64,000 bases of DNA from NCBI RefSeq assembly GCF_007655135.1, contig NC_045127.1, forward strand, positions 25,896,199-25,960,198. Direction: 5' to 3'. Numbering within the stretch: the stretch's first letter is position 1; each line of letters begins with the position of its first letter. Source of the stretch: Punica granatum. Its lineage: Eukaryota > Streptophyta > Magnoliopsida > Myrtales > Lythraceae. The notes under the pieces were generated by a model. It ran no database searches. It worked only from the letters and a program-made list of their open reading frames with translations, and was not told the DNA's origin. Positions 1 through 11,990 of the stretch are shown here, one piece after another. The position numbers were made by a program, and so were the translations under genes.

Positions 1-885
1 AAAGGAATTGTTGGGTTTTTGTTTTAGGATTCAATATCTTGAGTTTACAGCTGAATATGAATTCTATTGCAATGACTCATTTGAATTATAATTGTGTTTT
101 CAATTGCATGATGTTCTAAGCTTCTCTTGTGGGTATATGATGAAACCCTAGGTAGCTAATATGATGATTGTCGCCATGTTATAGGATTAATAGATGTGTG
201 GATGATTCATGATTGCAATTCCTATAATTTCAATTTTAATTCTTAATTGGTTATAATTGTTAGAAACACTACTAATACGAGAGTTGATATAGAGTTTGTT
301 AGGAATTCTTGATTAGACTAATTAGTTAAATGCAAAAGCTGTGTTAATTAGTTTAATTAGAGATTATCCAGGGATTAATGCAATGTTTCTAGTTAGTTAT
401 TCGCTAAGACATTAGGGATAATTAATTTAGGGCATTAGACAATCATAGCACTGGAAGGTGTATGATTATAATTTAGAGTCCACTATTAATTAGAGATGCG
501 GGAGCTGATTGATTAATTAGGGGTTTAAGACTTTAATTTTAAAGGCTTGATAAACTCACTTGAATAACCACATAGCTATTAATCTATATAACATGATGGC
601 AATCTGATTAGTGAAACTAGGGTGGGTTCTGTTTTTCCCACTTTCAATTGATATATTTTCATACAATTCTCTTTATGCTCTTTGTGACGATTAAAGTTGA
701 TTAGTAGTTAATTAGTTAATTCTCTTAATTTAATTGCCTAGATAATAATAGAATCTAATATAGGTTTCGTACTTAATTAATCATCGTGGGATCGACACTC
801 TATTCATCACTATATTACTGGATCATTACTAGTGCACTTGCTGGTAGAATTCGCGCTTATCTTTATATATATTCACAGTGGATCA
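1..885 (+). repeat. Athila-like 5' LTR (3' part only)
   Basis: Corresponds base for base to 26331-27215. It ends in ...GATCA directly before the PBS. The first roughly 364 bp of the LTR lie left of the window, judging from the full 1249 bp 3' LTR. No open reading frame is seen in it. Confidence 0.95.
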
Positions 886-891
886 AGTTTT

Positions 892-910
892 TGGCGCCGT
901 TGCCGGGGAT
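892..910 (+). other. Primer binding site, tRNA-Asp type
   Basis: TGGCGCCGTTGCCGGGGAT lies 6 bp after the LTR end. It is the complement of the 3' end of plant tRNA-Asp(GUC) including CCA, the usual primer of Athila-type elements. Confidence 0.92.
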
Positions 911-1055
911 TAACTTAATATTAGACCACCTTGAGTTCTATTGTTAATTTAGGCGCACTTTACTGTGTGTTTGTTTCTTTTCTCTTTGCAGGTATGCTAC
1001 GCGCAGGAGTAGAAGTGCTGAACTTTTACCATTAGATCCTGAGATAGAGCGCACC

Positions 1056-2252
1056 TTGCATCGGTTGAGAAGAGAGAACAGAAGAAGGGAAGAATTGCAG
1101 GCAGTTGAGATGGTAGACGATGACATCAACCGCCAGATACAGGGTGCTGCCAGAGCACTTCGAGACTATGCAGTACCTACTATTATGGGTTCTGCGATCA
1201 GAAGGCCCACTATTCCAGCTAATAACTTTGAACTGAAGCCGACACTCATCCAGATGGTTCAATCAAATCAGTTTGGAGGATATCCTAACGAGAGTCCCGA
1301 TGAGCATATTGCAGGATTTATCTAATACTGTAACATGGTAAAGATGAATAATGTCACTGATGATGTTATTAGATTACAACTTTTTCTTTTCTCACTTAGG
1401 GATAAAGCGAGAGCCTAGTTCAATTCACTACCACAAGAGTCCATCACTACCTGGGCCGATCTCTCATCTAAGTTTCTCGGGAGATTTTTCCCACTAGCTA
1501 GGACTGCAAGATTGAGGAACGAAATCACTAACTTCACCAAGTTCAGTGGCGAATCACTTTATGAGGTGTTGGAGAGATTCAAGGAGGCAATCAGAAAGTG
1601 CCCACATCACGGATTGCCAGATAGTCTTCTAATTGAGGTCTTTTATCTTAGCCTGGATGATACATTGAGGTCTCCAGTAGATGCTGCAGCAGGAGGCGCA
1701 ATGATGGGTAAGAATTATGATGAAGCAAGTGCTTTGATAGAAAAGATGGCCTCCAGTGCACATAATTGGCAGAATGAGAGAAGTAAATCAAGAGTGGCAT
1801 CAGTCAATGACATGGACACTATTGTTAATTTGACAACCCTGATTTCAGCTCTCACTACCCAGGTAAGTAAACTCACATCGGCACATTCTTTTAATACTAA
1901 TCAGGTTGCTTTTTGTGAGATGTGTTCAGGACCACATTCAACTCTTGAATGCATGTCTGAAAATCCCTCAGCTTCACCCAATGGAGAGCAAGTGAACTTT
2001 GTCAACAACTTCCAATGGGATAATCAAGGACCTTATTCGAACACTTACAATCCAGGGTGGCGTAATCATCTTAATTTCTTATGGAGGAATGAGAATAATG
2101 CACCTAAACCGCCACCTGGATTCCAGAAGCAAGGCCCTGCTCAGAATGCTCCACCTCAGCAGAGTCAGTCGAGAATGGAAGAGCTCATGTTGAGCTATAT
2201 GCAAAAGACTAACACCATGCTACAGAATCACAAGCCACTATTCGAAACCTAA
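1056..2252 (+). pseudogene. Athila-like gag, broken
   Basis: Encodes the capsid/nucleocapsid part of the polyprotein. The first open stretch (1056-1325) ends in a TAA; the same frame continues with a further TAG near 1418 and is open again at 1512-2252 (246 codons). The region contains the retrotransposon gag homology (aspartate- and tryptophan-containing segment about 1440-1700), a variant zinc knuckle C-x2-C-x3-H-x4-C at about 1915-1955, and the QG-PYSNTYNPGWRNH type motif characteristic of Athila gag at about 2025-2070. Near 2228-2232 a small insertion shifts the frame, so gag is no longer joined to protease. The start at 1056 is simply the first Met in the frame; translation may originally have started earlier in the leader. 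Confidence 0.88.
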
Positions 2253-2524
2253 AGGGTCAGATTAGTCAGATTTCTCAACAATTGAGTAATAGACCATCAG
2301 GGTCTTTACCTAGCAACACTGAAGAGAACCCCAAAGGTGTCAATGCTATAATGTTGAGGACCGGCAAGGAATTTGACACAGTCAACAGAAAAGCTCAAAC
2401 TGAGGAGGAGAGTCCAGAGAAAGACAAAGGTAAGCAAAAGGTGTAGGAACCAAGGCAGAAGTCACTAGGGGTGAAACCGTATGTTCCTCCTGTCCCTTTT
2501 CCAAGAAGACTGAAGTAACAGCAG
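2253..2524 (+). pseudogene. gag-protease linker, broken
   Basis: After the frameshift near 2230, gag-like Glu/Lys/Gln-rich linker sequence continues in the protease frame, with in-frame stops TAG at about 2443 and TAA near 2517. It joins the gag fragment to the protease ORF and was part of one gag-pol reading frame in the parent element. Confidence 0.7.
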
Positions 2525-3493
2525 TTGGATGCCCAATTTGCTAAATTCCTGGATGTCTTTAAAAAGCTGCAAATCAACATTCCATTTGCAGAAGCACTCC
2601 AGCAGATGCCTTCATATGCTAGATTCATGAAGGATCTGCTCACTAAAAAGAGGAAGTTTGATGGAAGTGAGCCTGTGATGCTTACAGGGGAGTGTTCTAT
2701 GATTCTCCAAAAGGACTTGCCTAGCTTACCACGCAAACAAAGAGATCAGGGGAGTTTCACTGTTCCTTGCACTATAGGGAATTTTCATTTTGAGAAAGTT
2801 CTTATCGATTCAGGTGCAAGTATAAATTTAATGCCTCTGTTTATTTTCAGGAAACTTGGACTTGGAGAATGCAAGGAAACTCATATTACCTTGCAACTTG
2901 CTGACAGGAGTATCAAACATCCAAAGGGCATTGTCGAGAATGTCCTGGTGAAGGTAGACAAATTCATATTTCCAGTCGACTTCATAGTTCTGGAGATGGA
3001 GGAGGATAGAGAGGTGCACATGATCCTTGGCGGACCGTTCCTTGCGACAAGTAAAGCTTTAATAGATGTGGAACAAGGTAAGCTCACTTTAAGAGTTATG
3101 GATGAACAAATAACTTTTAATGTTTATGATACCATAAAGAAATTTGATGATGGCAAATCATGTTACAGCATTGATATTATTGATGAGCTTATCTCTGAGT
3201 CTGTGGAAGAGAAAGCAGGTGTGGATACAAAGGAATCAGTCCTTACAGATTTGGACGATTGGAGTGATGATGATGAGCCTGAGGAAGAATATGAGGAGAA
3301 GGTGTCAGAAATCAAGGCTCGCTACTATGAGGAGTTGGACACCAGTGCGACAAAACTAGTGTCGTCTTTGACACAGTCCCCGGTGCTAGAACTTAAACCC
3401 TTGCCTAGCCATTTAAAATATGCCTATCTTGGAATAGATGATACTTTGCCAATAATTATCTCTTCTTCCTTGACAGGTGATCAGGAGCAGTAG
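2525..3493 (+). pseudogene. Athila-like aspartic protease region
   Basis: Retropepsin-type aspartic protease that would cleave the gag-pol polyprotein inside virus-like particles. The active-site motif DSGAS is at residues about 95-99 of the 322-codon open stretch, in the hydrophobic context LIDSGAS. The second hallmark, normally ILGRPFLAT in this lineage, reads ILGGPFLAT here (about nt 3025-3050), an Arg-to-Gly change. An acidic Asp/Glu-rich tail follows (about residues 240-265). The frame is the same as the downstream RT but is separated from it by stops at 3491-3493 and about 3622, so this is a fragment of a decayed pol. Confidence 0.88.
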
Positions 3494-3655
3494 CTCTTAA
3501 GCGTGCTGAGAGAGCACAAAGATGCAATAGGATGGACTATTGCAAATATCAAAGGGATCAACCCTCTGATTTGCACTCACAGGATAATGTTGGAAGCTGA
3601 GTGCAAACCCACAGTGCAACCATAGAAGCGACTTAACCCAACTCTCAAAGAGGTA

Positions 3656-4699
3656 GTGAAGAAAGAAGTGCTTAAACTGTTGGATGTAGGTATTATCTAT
3701 CCTATCTCAGATAGTAAATGGGTTAGCCCTGTTCAAGTCGTGCCTAAAAAGGGTGGTATGACTGTGGTTAAAAATGAGGTCAATGAATTAATCCCGACTC
3801 GTACTGTGACTGGGTGGAGAGTTTGTATAGATTACAGGAAGCTAAATGATGCTACCCGTAAAGACCATTTCCCCCTCCCCTTCATTGATCAGATGGTAGA
3901 AAAACTTGTAGGGCATGATTATTATTGTTTTCTAGATGGTTATTCTAGTTACAATCAGATTCATATAACACCCGAGAACCAGGAGAAAACCACATTCACT
4001 TGTCCCTATGGCATTTTTGCCTTTAGGAGAATGCCCTTCGGTCTCTGTAATGCACCTGCCACTTTCCAGAGGTGCATGATGTCTATATTTTCTAACATGT
4101 TAGAGAATTTTATTGAAATATTTATGGATGATTTCTCTGTTTTTGGGAGGTCATTTGAATCTTGTCTGACAAATTTAGGCTGTGTGCTTAAAAGATGTAA
4201 GGAGACTAATCTGCTTCTGAACTGGGAGAAATGCCATTTTATGGTAAGAGAAGGAATAGTCTTAGGTCACAAGGTGTCAAAGAAAGGGATTGAAGTTGAT
4301 CGAGCAAAAGTGGAGATAATAGAGAAGTTGCCACCATCCACTTCAGTAAAAGGAGTAAGGAGCTTCTTAGGACATACTGGCTTCTACAGGAGATTTATCA
4401 AGGACTTTTCTAAAATCTCTAGACCTCTTTGTAATTTATTTGAAAAAGATTCTGCTTTTATTTTTAATGACAGTTGTTTGCAGGCATTCAATTTATTGAA
4501 GGAGAAACTCACTTCTGCACCAGTGATCGTTGCACCTAATTGGGAGCTTCCATTTGAACTGATGTGTGATGCCAGCGACTATGCTGTAGGAGCAGTACTT
4601 GGGCAAAGGAGAGGTAAGGTATTTCATGCAATATACTATGCTAGTAGAACTTTAAATGAGGCCAGAAGAACTATGCCCCAACTGAAAAAGAGCTTTTAG
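3656..4699 (+). pseudogene. Athila-like reverse transcriptase and start of RNase H
   Basis: RNA-dependent DNA polymerase that copies element RNA to cDNA. In the 347-codon stretch the RT fingers and palm follow in order: the WRVCIDYRKLN block at residues about 54-64, the FLDGYSSYNQI block at about 92-102, and the catalytic FMDD box at about 156-159. The connection and the first RNase H block (CDASDYAVGAVLGQ) follow at about 305-320. A one-base frameshift at about 4670 ends the frame in a stop at 4699. RNase H continues in another frame. The sequence upstream to 3494 belongs to the same domain string but holds two in-frame stops. Confidence 0.92.
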
Positions 4700-6300
4700 C
4701 AGTCATATTTGCATGTGACAAGTTCCAGCCTTATCTGATAGGTTCTAAGATCATAGTATACACAGACCATGCTGCCCTGAAATATTTGTTTGCTAAAGCT
4801 GATGTTAAACCTAGGCTAATTCGTTGGATTCTACTACTGCAAGAATTTGACCTGGAAATTAGAGTTACAAAGGGAACTGAAAATGTAGTGGCTGATCATT
4901 TATCTCGTTTGGAATCTAATTGTTTAGATCCACCCATTAATGAAAAGTTCCCTGATGAACAATTGCATGCAGTAGAAATCCAAGGATTACCCTGGTATGC
5001 TGATATAGTCAATTACATGGTCAGCAAAATCACACCATATGGTTTGTCATCTCAACAGAAAATGAAATTTTTGCATAATGTGAAATACTATTTTTGGGAT
5101 GAACCATATCTGTTTAAATATTGTGCTGACCAAGTAATTAGACGCTGTGTGCCTGAAACTGAACAGCTTAGCATAATACAACACTGTCATTCTAAGGAAG
5201 TAGGAGACCACTTTGGTGTGGAAAGAACTGCAGCTAAGATCTTATCTCGTGGATTTTATTGGCCTAGAGTATTTCATGATTGCAGGAATTACATTATGTC
5301 TTGTGCTCAGTGCCAAAGAACTGGCAATATTTCTAGGAGACATGAATTACCACAAAACAACATTCTTGTAATTGAGCTTTTTGATGTGTGGGGAATAGAC
5401 TTTATGGGTCCTTTTCCCTCTTCTTTTTCAAATAAATATATTCTTGTGGCTGTTGATTATGTTTCAAAATGGGTAGAAGCAGTTGCTCTACAAAGTAATG
5501 ATGCCAGAGTTGTAATCAGATTTTTGAAAAAGAACATCTTTTCAAGATTTGGGGTACCTAGAGCCGTTATAAGTTATGGGGGATCACATTTTTTCAATCG
5601 GCAGTTTGAAAAATTATTATCAAAATATGTAGTTACTCATAAAATTGCCACCCCTTATCATCCACAGACTTGTGGACAGGTTGAGGTGTCCAATAGGGAA
5701 ATAAAGCGTATCTTAGAGAAAACAATCAATGCATCTAGGAAAGATTGGTCTTTAAAACTTGATGATGCATTGTGGGCTTACAGGACAACTTTCAAAACCC
5801 CTATAGGAATGTCCCCATACAAGATTGTCTATGGTAAATCATGTCACCTACCAGTAGAGCTTGAGCACAAAGCATACTGGGCCATAAAATACCTTAACTT
5901 TGATTTACAAGCTGCAGGGGAAAAGAGATTGCTCCAGTTGAATCAGATGGCTGAGAAGAGAGAGGAAGCATATGAAAATGCTAGGATATACAAGGAGCGA
6001 GCCAAGCGATGGCATGATAGGAACATCCTAAAGCGAGAGTTTTTGCCTGGTCAGAAAGTCCTATTATACAACTCTCGCTTGAAGTTTTTCCCAGGTAAGT
6101 TAAAATTTCGATGGTCTGTACCATTTGTTATTTCTAATGTTTTTCCCTATGGTGTAGTTGAGATGAAGTCAGAAGACGACCGCACTTTTAAAGTAAACGG
6201 TCATCTTCTCAAGCATTACTTTGAAGGGGAAAACATTGATGGTAATGCTACTACGGTGGATCTAGCAAATTCGGTTGAAGAACTGGAAAAGTCGAACTAG
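4680..6300 (+). pseudogene. Athila-like RNase H C-terminal part and integrase
   Basis: Continues pol after the frameshift; the first Met is at 4786 (504 codons to 6300). The end of RNase H has the TDHAALKY block (about 4760) and the DHLSR block. Integrase follows with an HHCC zinc finger (H at about residues 133 and 142, C-x2-C at 173-176) and the D,D35E core. D205 (WGIDFMGPF) and E300 are present with the expected spacing, but the second catalytic Asp is Tyr at residue 264 (codon TAT, 5575-5577). A C-terminal domain with the [12 protein letters not shown] GPY/F-like module is present (about 420-465). The missing catalytic residue should abolish integration activity even if the frame were continuous. 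Confidence 0.92.
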
Positions 6301-6329
6301 CGACTATAAACTAAGTGCTTCATGGGAGG
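6301..6329 (+). other. Athila 3' untranslated region, left fragment, ending in target duplication
   Basis: Sequence right after the integrase stop. It continues at 24341 after the nested element E1; GGAGG at 6325-6329 is repeated at 24341-24345. Confidence 0.88.
6325..6329. repeat. Target site duplication of E1, left copy (GGAGG)
   Basis: GGAGG precedes TGTCAGCACC at 6330 and recurs at 24341-24345 after the 3' LTR. If the preceding G is counted, GGGAGG matches on both sides. The 5-bp form is the usual length for gypsy integrases and leaves the 3' LTR ending in CG instead of CA. Confidence 0.85.
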
Positions 6330-7952
6330 TGTCAGCACCCTATTTTGGCTCACCATTCCAAACAACGATATTAGCAATGATCCAAGTCACGACTTGAGCA
6401 GAATACAGAAAACGACTCGGCAGAGCAAAAAATCACTATTCATCCTCAAGTCGGCAAAATTGAGCAAATGACCCATGGACCTGACAGAAGGACTCCAGGG
6501 GTCACCAAAAGGCAACAGAGCGACCAGAGAGCTCAACAACGTCCAAAACCGGCATTTTCAGTATATCACACGGACGGTACTATTTTCCGATAGTTCGCTC
6601 GGTCGTCGGAAGATAGCCAATATTGGACACCAAAAATCCACTTCAATGCCAAATAGATGAAAAGTGTCCCCAAAGGCATTTTGCAAATCATCTGCTCTAT
6701 ACAGAACAACTTTCTGTATACAGACAACTTTTCAGTGAAAGTCCAAAAATGCCGGTTTCCTGGAGAAAAGTTAATTCCAAATATCAGACGCGGCCATGCC
6801 CCACCAGCACACAGAGCATGAACAATGCTTCAGATTGTCTCTTAGAAGTCACACAGACACTTCAAATGACTTCCGAACGGCAAAACAAGCATACCCCTCT
6901 TCAGAAGAGTATAGCCGGAGAATGGTCTGATGGAATTACGGCAAACGAAGTTCATACCGCATTGCCCGGAAAACTCTAGCAGACATTCACAATTGGGCAA
7001 AACAGATAGCAAAACCCTTTTCAGTTTCCCGAGTAACCTCCAAGGAGCGGAAATGGTCATTTTAAGTGGAAATCCATATCCGGAGGTCCTCTTTGGGGAA
7101 ACTTGACGCCAAATGCTTACGTTACACAATGCTAGCCTTCTCAAGGCTCAATGTGGAATCGTCGGAATAAATCACACGACTCATCTAGACCTCCCGAACA
7201 GTGCTTTAGAGGTCTCAGATACACTTTTCAAGTCCTTGGAGGTTTGATCTCGACAAACAGAGATTACAGTAATATCCAGAGTGCTCAAACAACTCAGAAA
7301 TCATCTTGAGAAATCCAGTTTCGGCCTCCTAGGACGTCTCCGGCCCCACGTTAGCATTACCGGCTTAAGGGATAATTGTTCACGTTGTCTGACAATTTAT
7401 GTCAAAATGACCAACATGAGATGCAGACACAAGATATGCTGTCAGAAAGCGGACAACTTCGCTCTGGTCATCTGCAATGAGCAAAACCGGCTTCCGAGCC
7501 TCATATGCTTCCGGGGCATTTCTCCATGAAAAATGCCAATCTCAGGCTCATTAAACCCGTTTTCTCGCGCATATCGACAATTCAACGTTCAATTCGAACC
7601 ACGAACTTCGAATACGCGACCAATCGAGACCCGAGCTTTCTCCCGGATTCTTCTCTTAGGTCGTGGGACCCACGGATTAGGCCTAGCCGCCCCATCCTTG
7701 CCCTAGGTGTCCTCTCGTTTGTCTTCTTCATCTCCAAGAAGATAAGAAGACAACTTGCACACTTATCCCCTAAAATATCTAAGTGTTTCATTCTTGCACT
7801 CCAACTCCCCATCAATGCTCATTAATGTTTTATCTCTTCTCCATCATTGCCACTTGCAAGAATATCTTCTTCCTTCATTAAACAAATTCGGATCTCCTAA
7901 TCCATGCCCCTTAATTGCACTTTTCTTCACTTAATTGCACTTAAGCATAGCC

Positions 7953-7960
7953 TATATATA
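7953..7960 (+). promoter_or_regulatory. Putative TATA box of E1 5' LTR
   Basis: TATATATA, followed 32 bp later by CAAGCACTCTCTCTC, a CT-rich stretch typical of plant transcription starts. Equivalent TATA boxes occur in the other Tat-like LTRs of the window. If used, it makes U3 about 1.65 kb and R-U5 about 3.8 kb. Confidence 0.6.
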
Positions 7961-8514
7961 CTTTCTAAGTCATTAACTTAATGATACACCTTCAAGCACT
8001 CTCTCTCTAGCATTTCTCACTCTTCAAAAGCTCTCAAACTCCATAGCAAACCGCAGCAAGCTTCAGCCATTTCCAGCAAGCAAAACCAAGCAAAACCGGG
8101 CAAAGTCTTAAGTCGGAATCCCTCCCGGCTTGAATCCAAACTTTACCAAACTTCATATCCCACATTTTTTCGACTCCCTCTACCCATTTCGGAGCTTAGA
8201 TTTTAAGGTTGAAGCCTCTAAGCCATAGAACCAGCCTTGAACAAAATCTGGACAGATTTGGTCCTTCTCGGGTCGAAAATGTCAAACCGGGTTTCAAGCC
8301 TTTCCAAGTCGGTTTGAGCTACCAAAACCCGTCAAACACCTCCCCACACAACCCTAGGGTGTCAAGGAGTCAAGAAATCCAAGAAAAACCCGTCGGTTTA
8401 ACCCCAGGAAGAAGAAACAGCCCGACTGCCCAGTCGGGTCGAAATTTCTGACTGTTTGTACGGTTTTCTTGTAGATCGGGTCGATCCAGGACTCTTTTTG
8501 GAAAACAACCACCA

Positions 8515-8990
8515 CAGTCACCTCCGGGGGTCAGTTAGCAGTCGGGAGCCGTTGGCCTTGCTCAAATATTCCATCGGGAGCCTCCGTGGCGACGTCCGAC
8601 CCGACTGGTGCCAGACGGGTTCGAATTTCCAGACGTGCTCTGTTTTCCTTGATCTTTGCAGGGCTGTACGTGTCGACCCGATAACTCTGGGACCAAACGA
8701 CCAGCACAGTCACCTCCGGGGGTCAGTTAGGAGTCCGGAGCCACTGACCTTGCCTCAAAATTCCATCGGGAGCCACCGTGGCGACGTCCGACCCGACTGG
8801 TGCCAGACGGGTTCGAATTTCCAGACGTGCTCTGTTTTCCGTGATCTTTGCAGGGCTGTACGGGTCGACCCGATAACTCTGGGACCAAACTACCACCACA
8901 GTCACCTCCGGGGGTCAGTTAGGAGTCAGGAGCCACTGACCTTGCCTCAAAATTCCATCAGGAACCTCCGTGGCGACGTCCGACCCGACT
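8515..8990 (+). repeat. 192-bp tandem repeat in E1 5' LTR, about 2.5 copies
   Basis: The anchor CAGTCACCTCCGGGGG starts at 8515, 8707 and 8899, exactly 192 bp apart. The third copy is partial. The 3' LTR has only about 1.5 copies. Confidence 0.95.
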
Positions 8991-10985
8991 TTTGCTAGTC
9001 GGGTCTGTCCAGTATCTCAGCCGGGTCTGTTTGATGCCATTCGGGTCTGTTCAACGGAAAACAGCCCAAACCCGACCCATCAACGGTCCAACCCGACTCT
9101 TGAAGGTCCCATCCCGCATCTCGGGACTAGGTATGACCATTCCCGACTTAGAGGAGCTAGGACTTTTACATTCTCGTTGCGTTTATGGAGTTATAGGGGG
9201 TTTTATGTATGTTTTATCTTCAAGTTTTAATCTTTATGCATTTTCCATGTTATATCATGCATATTTATCCTTGATTTATATGCTAGCATGTCGGGAAACC
9301 CTTGGTTCGTATTCGAGAAGAACATCCCGACCCGGGAAAGGCAAAGGGCTCACGGGTTTCCCTCCAAGGGAGGTGACCGAATGCTCTCTTGCTCCTTTCA
9401 TGCAAGGAACGATCTTCTTGACCCGATCCAAGTTCGATTCCCGAGTTTCATCGTATTTTCTCACGTGCATGAAGTCGGTATTGTTTTATCGATTCCTTAA
9501 ATAACTTGTTTGTGCATGTTTGCATGTTCGAATGCGTTATTCAAATCATGGCAATACCGACTTTCGTTTAATCGTGTCATTTATCATGTTTGTCATTTAA
9601 GCATGCGAGAAATGATTCGAAACAAGACGGGGAAACCTCGTAGAACCCCATTCGAGCCATGGGACCTCTCGGCTATCTCCTAGGAGAAATAACCGAGATC
9701 CTCTTAGACTCGTACGGGTTGCATGAGGCTTCCTCTTCCCGTTTTGAGCCCGTTCTCGGCTTTCGTGTAATTTGCAATTTACATTATTGTCGCAATCTCA
9801 CATGAAATGTCTTTCCAAACCAAACTTTGCATGGATTCGAGTATCGATGACTCGTTCGGGTCCATTTGGTTACGAGGGTAGTTTCGGTCATTGGACCAAA
9901 TTATCCTCGATCCTTATGGAATCGTCTTGGTCGCCGAATCACAAATCGTTTTCACAATTAATGCATTCGGCACAACCCTTAAGCATTAATTTCACGAACG
10001 GGTTAATCGGGACGCTCACATGATTAAACCCACTTCACACTGATAAAGTTTACACAAATTGGCCATTAACTGATAACTCACGTCAATGAGTTGTCAAATG
10101 ACGTTGGTGCCCTTTTCAAACTTATCAATTTCAAAACCCGAAACGCGCGGTCCGATGTAGCATGGACGTCTGAAAAGGGCTTCTGTGTCTCAACTTGAGT
10201 TTTTACCTGATTCCAGATAGCTCAGGTCAGGATACAAAAGATCTTTCTAGATCACTTCCGGGCAGATCGACCGGTTCTTTGGCTTTTTCGGGGTTCTTGC
10301 ACAACCCTGGACGATCCAGGGATTTGGTTGACACCGGCTATAGGCCGAGGTGGCCCGCACTGCGATGTTTCCCTTTTCTGAAAACAATTTTCAAATAAAG
10401 GGCAAAATCGTCTTTTCACAATTCAGCGACACCCCTAGGGTTAGCATGACAGAAACACTACAGTACGGGATAAGAATGGGCTACCTGTTCAGGTGCAGGT
10501 TCATCTGCATAGCCTTTTCTTATCTAACTGTTGAGTTTCTGTTATCCTAACATAGACTCGGGTAACTAGAACGGTTATCTCTGTCAGAAAACATGCGAAA
10601 TGCTTATTAACCTTTCACTCGACCTAACCAAACATTACATAATGGTTAGGAGGAATTCTAGATTCCAAATCTAGAGTCAAAACACTAGTTTGGCTAATTC
10701 AGTGAAAATTCAGTGTCACAATACAGAACAACTGTAAAAGCAATCCACACAAATGAGATTTGACTATCTTTGTCAAGTTCTCAAAACAAAGCCGAATGCT
10801 AAAACATTGGCAACTGCTTGTTTGTCTAGGGTAGGATTTGCATGCCAAAATACCCCGGATTAACAACTTGTTAAAACACGTACACTCGATAATAACAAAC
10901 ACCTTGTCTGTTATTTACCTGCTGCGTGTTATCTTTCCGCACCTGTTTGCCATGCGGGTCGAGCCTGATCCCTAGGCCGAATAAT

Positions 10986-11059
10986 ATTAGGGTTCAACGC
11001 CCTAATCATCGAGCACAGGGTTCAACACCCTAATCAACACTCACAGGGTCCAACGCCCT
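10986..11059 (+). repeat. Triplicated small hairpin GGGTYCAACRCCC in E1 5' LTR
   Basis: Three units about 30 bp apart: ATTAGGG-7 nt-CCCTAAT (10986-11006), AGGGT-5 nt-ACCCT (11017-11031) and AGGG-7 nt-CCCT (11045-11059). The loop region YCAAC is constant while outer stem bases differ. Related units are in the E3 and E4 LTRs. Confidence 0.75.
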
Positions 11060-11828
11060 ATTCAGTGAGAGCGTCCATTGAATTTCAGTTCTTCGGTCTT
11101 TTCCCTAAACTCACGGTGAGTTAGAGTGGAATAATAACCGAACGCGAAACGACTGGAATTCGACCCTTTTGTAATTTGCATTTATTGTTTTCGAGAGCAT
11201 TGTAAGGATTTTATTTTGTACATTTATTCTGTAAGAATTCCAGTCGGTGAGCGAACGGTCCAAAAGTCGAATTAATCGAATCGGTCTAGTGCTTGCCCAG
11301 ATACAAGTAAATCCAAGAACTCGCGGTTCTGGTTCACGCAGGGATTCAACCTCCATGGTTCGATGAACTGTAACGCAAGATTGTGAACCAACTCCCCGAC
11401 ATACGGGTTTACTTCTCTCTCGGCTTCTCAACCGACATCGTTTGGTTCACCGGATCTCCGGTGTCAAAACGTGCGAGCCGAGTGCAATTTAATTCATGCG
11501 GTAAATCATAAAACATGCAAGCCTAGCAAACCAGAGTACCGAAAGGGCGTGCGGGATATAGGCCCGCACGTAACATGAACCCCCGAACACGGATTTTCCG
11601 GTTCCGCACAGATCAATGCCTTAACAACAAACTAGGTGTTCCATACCCCTAGACCCAGGGTAACTTATCCGCCCTCGACCTTCGGGTCGTAAAATGATAA
11701 GTGGCGACTCCTTCTCTCACGCGTGTCCGTCAAGCGTCCCCACGGGAAGGTGGACACCCCCAAGCCGCGCGATCCAAAAGCGCGCAATGCGGGCCCCGAC
11801 GAGAGTCCTCATTCGGGTCCGTACAGCT

Positions 11829-11847
11829 TGGCGACTCCACTGGGGAC
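11829..11847 (+). other. Primer binding site of E1, tRNA-Arg type
   Basis: TGGCGACTCCACTGGGGAC starts 3 bp after the LTR end. It matches the complement of the 3' end of a plant tRNA-Arg with one mismatch as I recall that tRNA; Tat/Ogre elements are known to use tRNA-Arg. Confidence 0.85.
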
Positions 11848-11990
11848 ATACTTAGTGGGTTCAGGCTCGACTCGTTTGCTTTGCTTGCATGTTTATTTAT
11901 CGCTTTCAGTACATTTCCCGCATATCTACTTTATGCACTTTTACTTAAAAGCGCTTGCATTGCATATCACGCTAGCACTAGGTACCTATG

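Larger units (their letters stand above)
6330..11825 (+). repeat. E1 5' LTR (5.5 kb)
   Basis: Starts TGTCAGCACC and ends GGTCCGTACA. It matches 19067-24340 along its length. Many short open frames (for example at 8456-8998) are shared by both LTRs and look fortuitous. In the first 310 bp I count 8 mismatches to the 3' LTR, 7 of them transitions, several in CG context. The two length differences are one 192-bp repeat unit and a 28-bp segment after the TATA box. Confidence 0.95.

Noticed and set aside
8456..8998. 180-codon open frame in the E1 LTR
   Set aside because: It follows the 192-bp repeat (192 is divisible by 3, so the frame stays open), has no family motif, and the other LTR breaks it.
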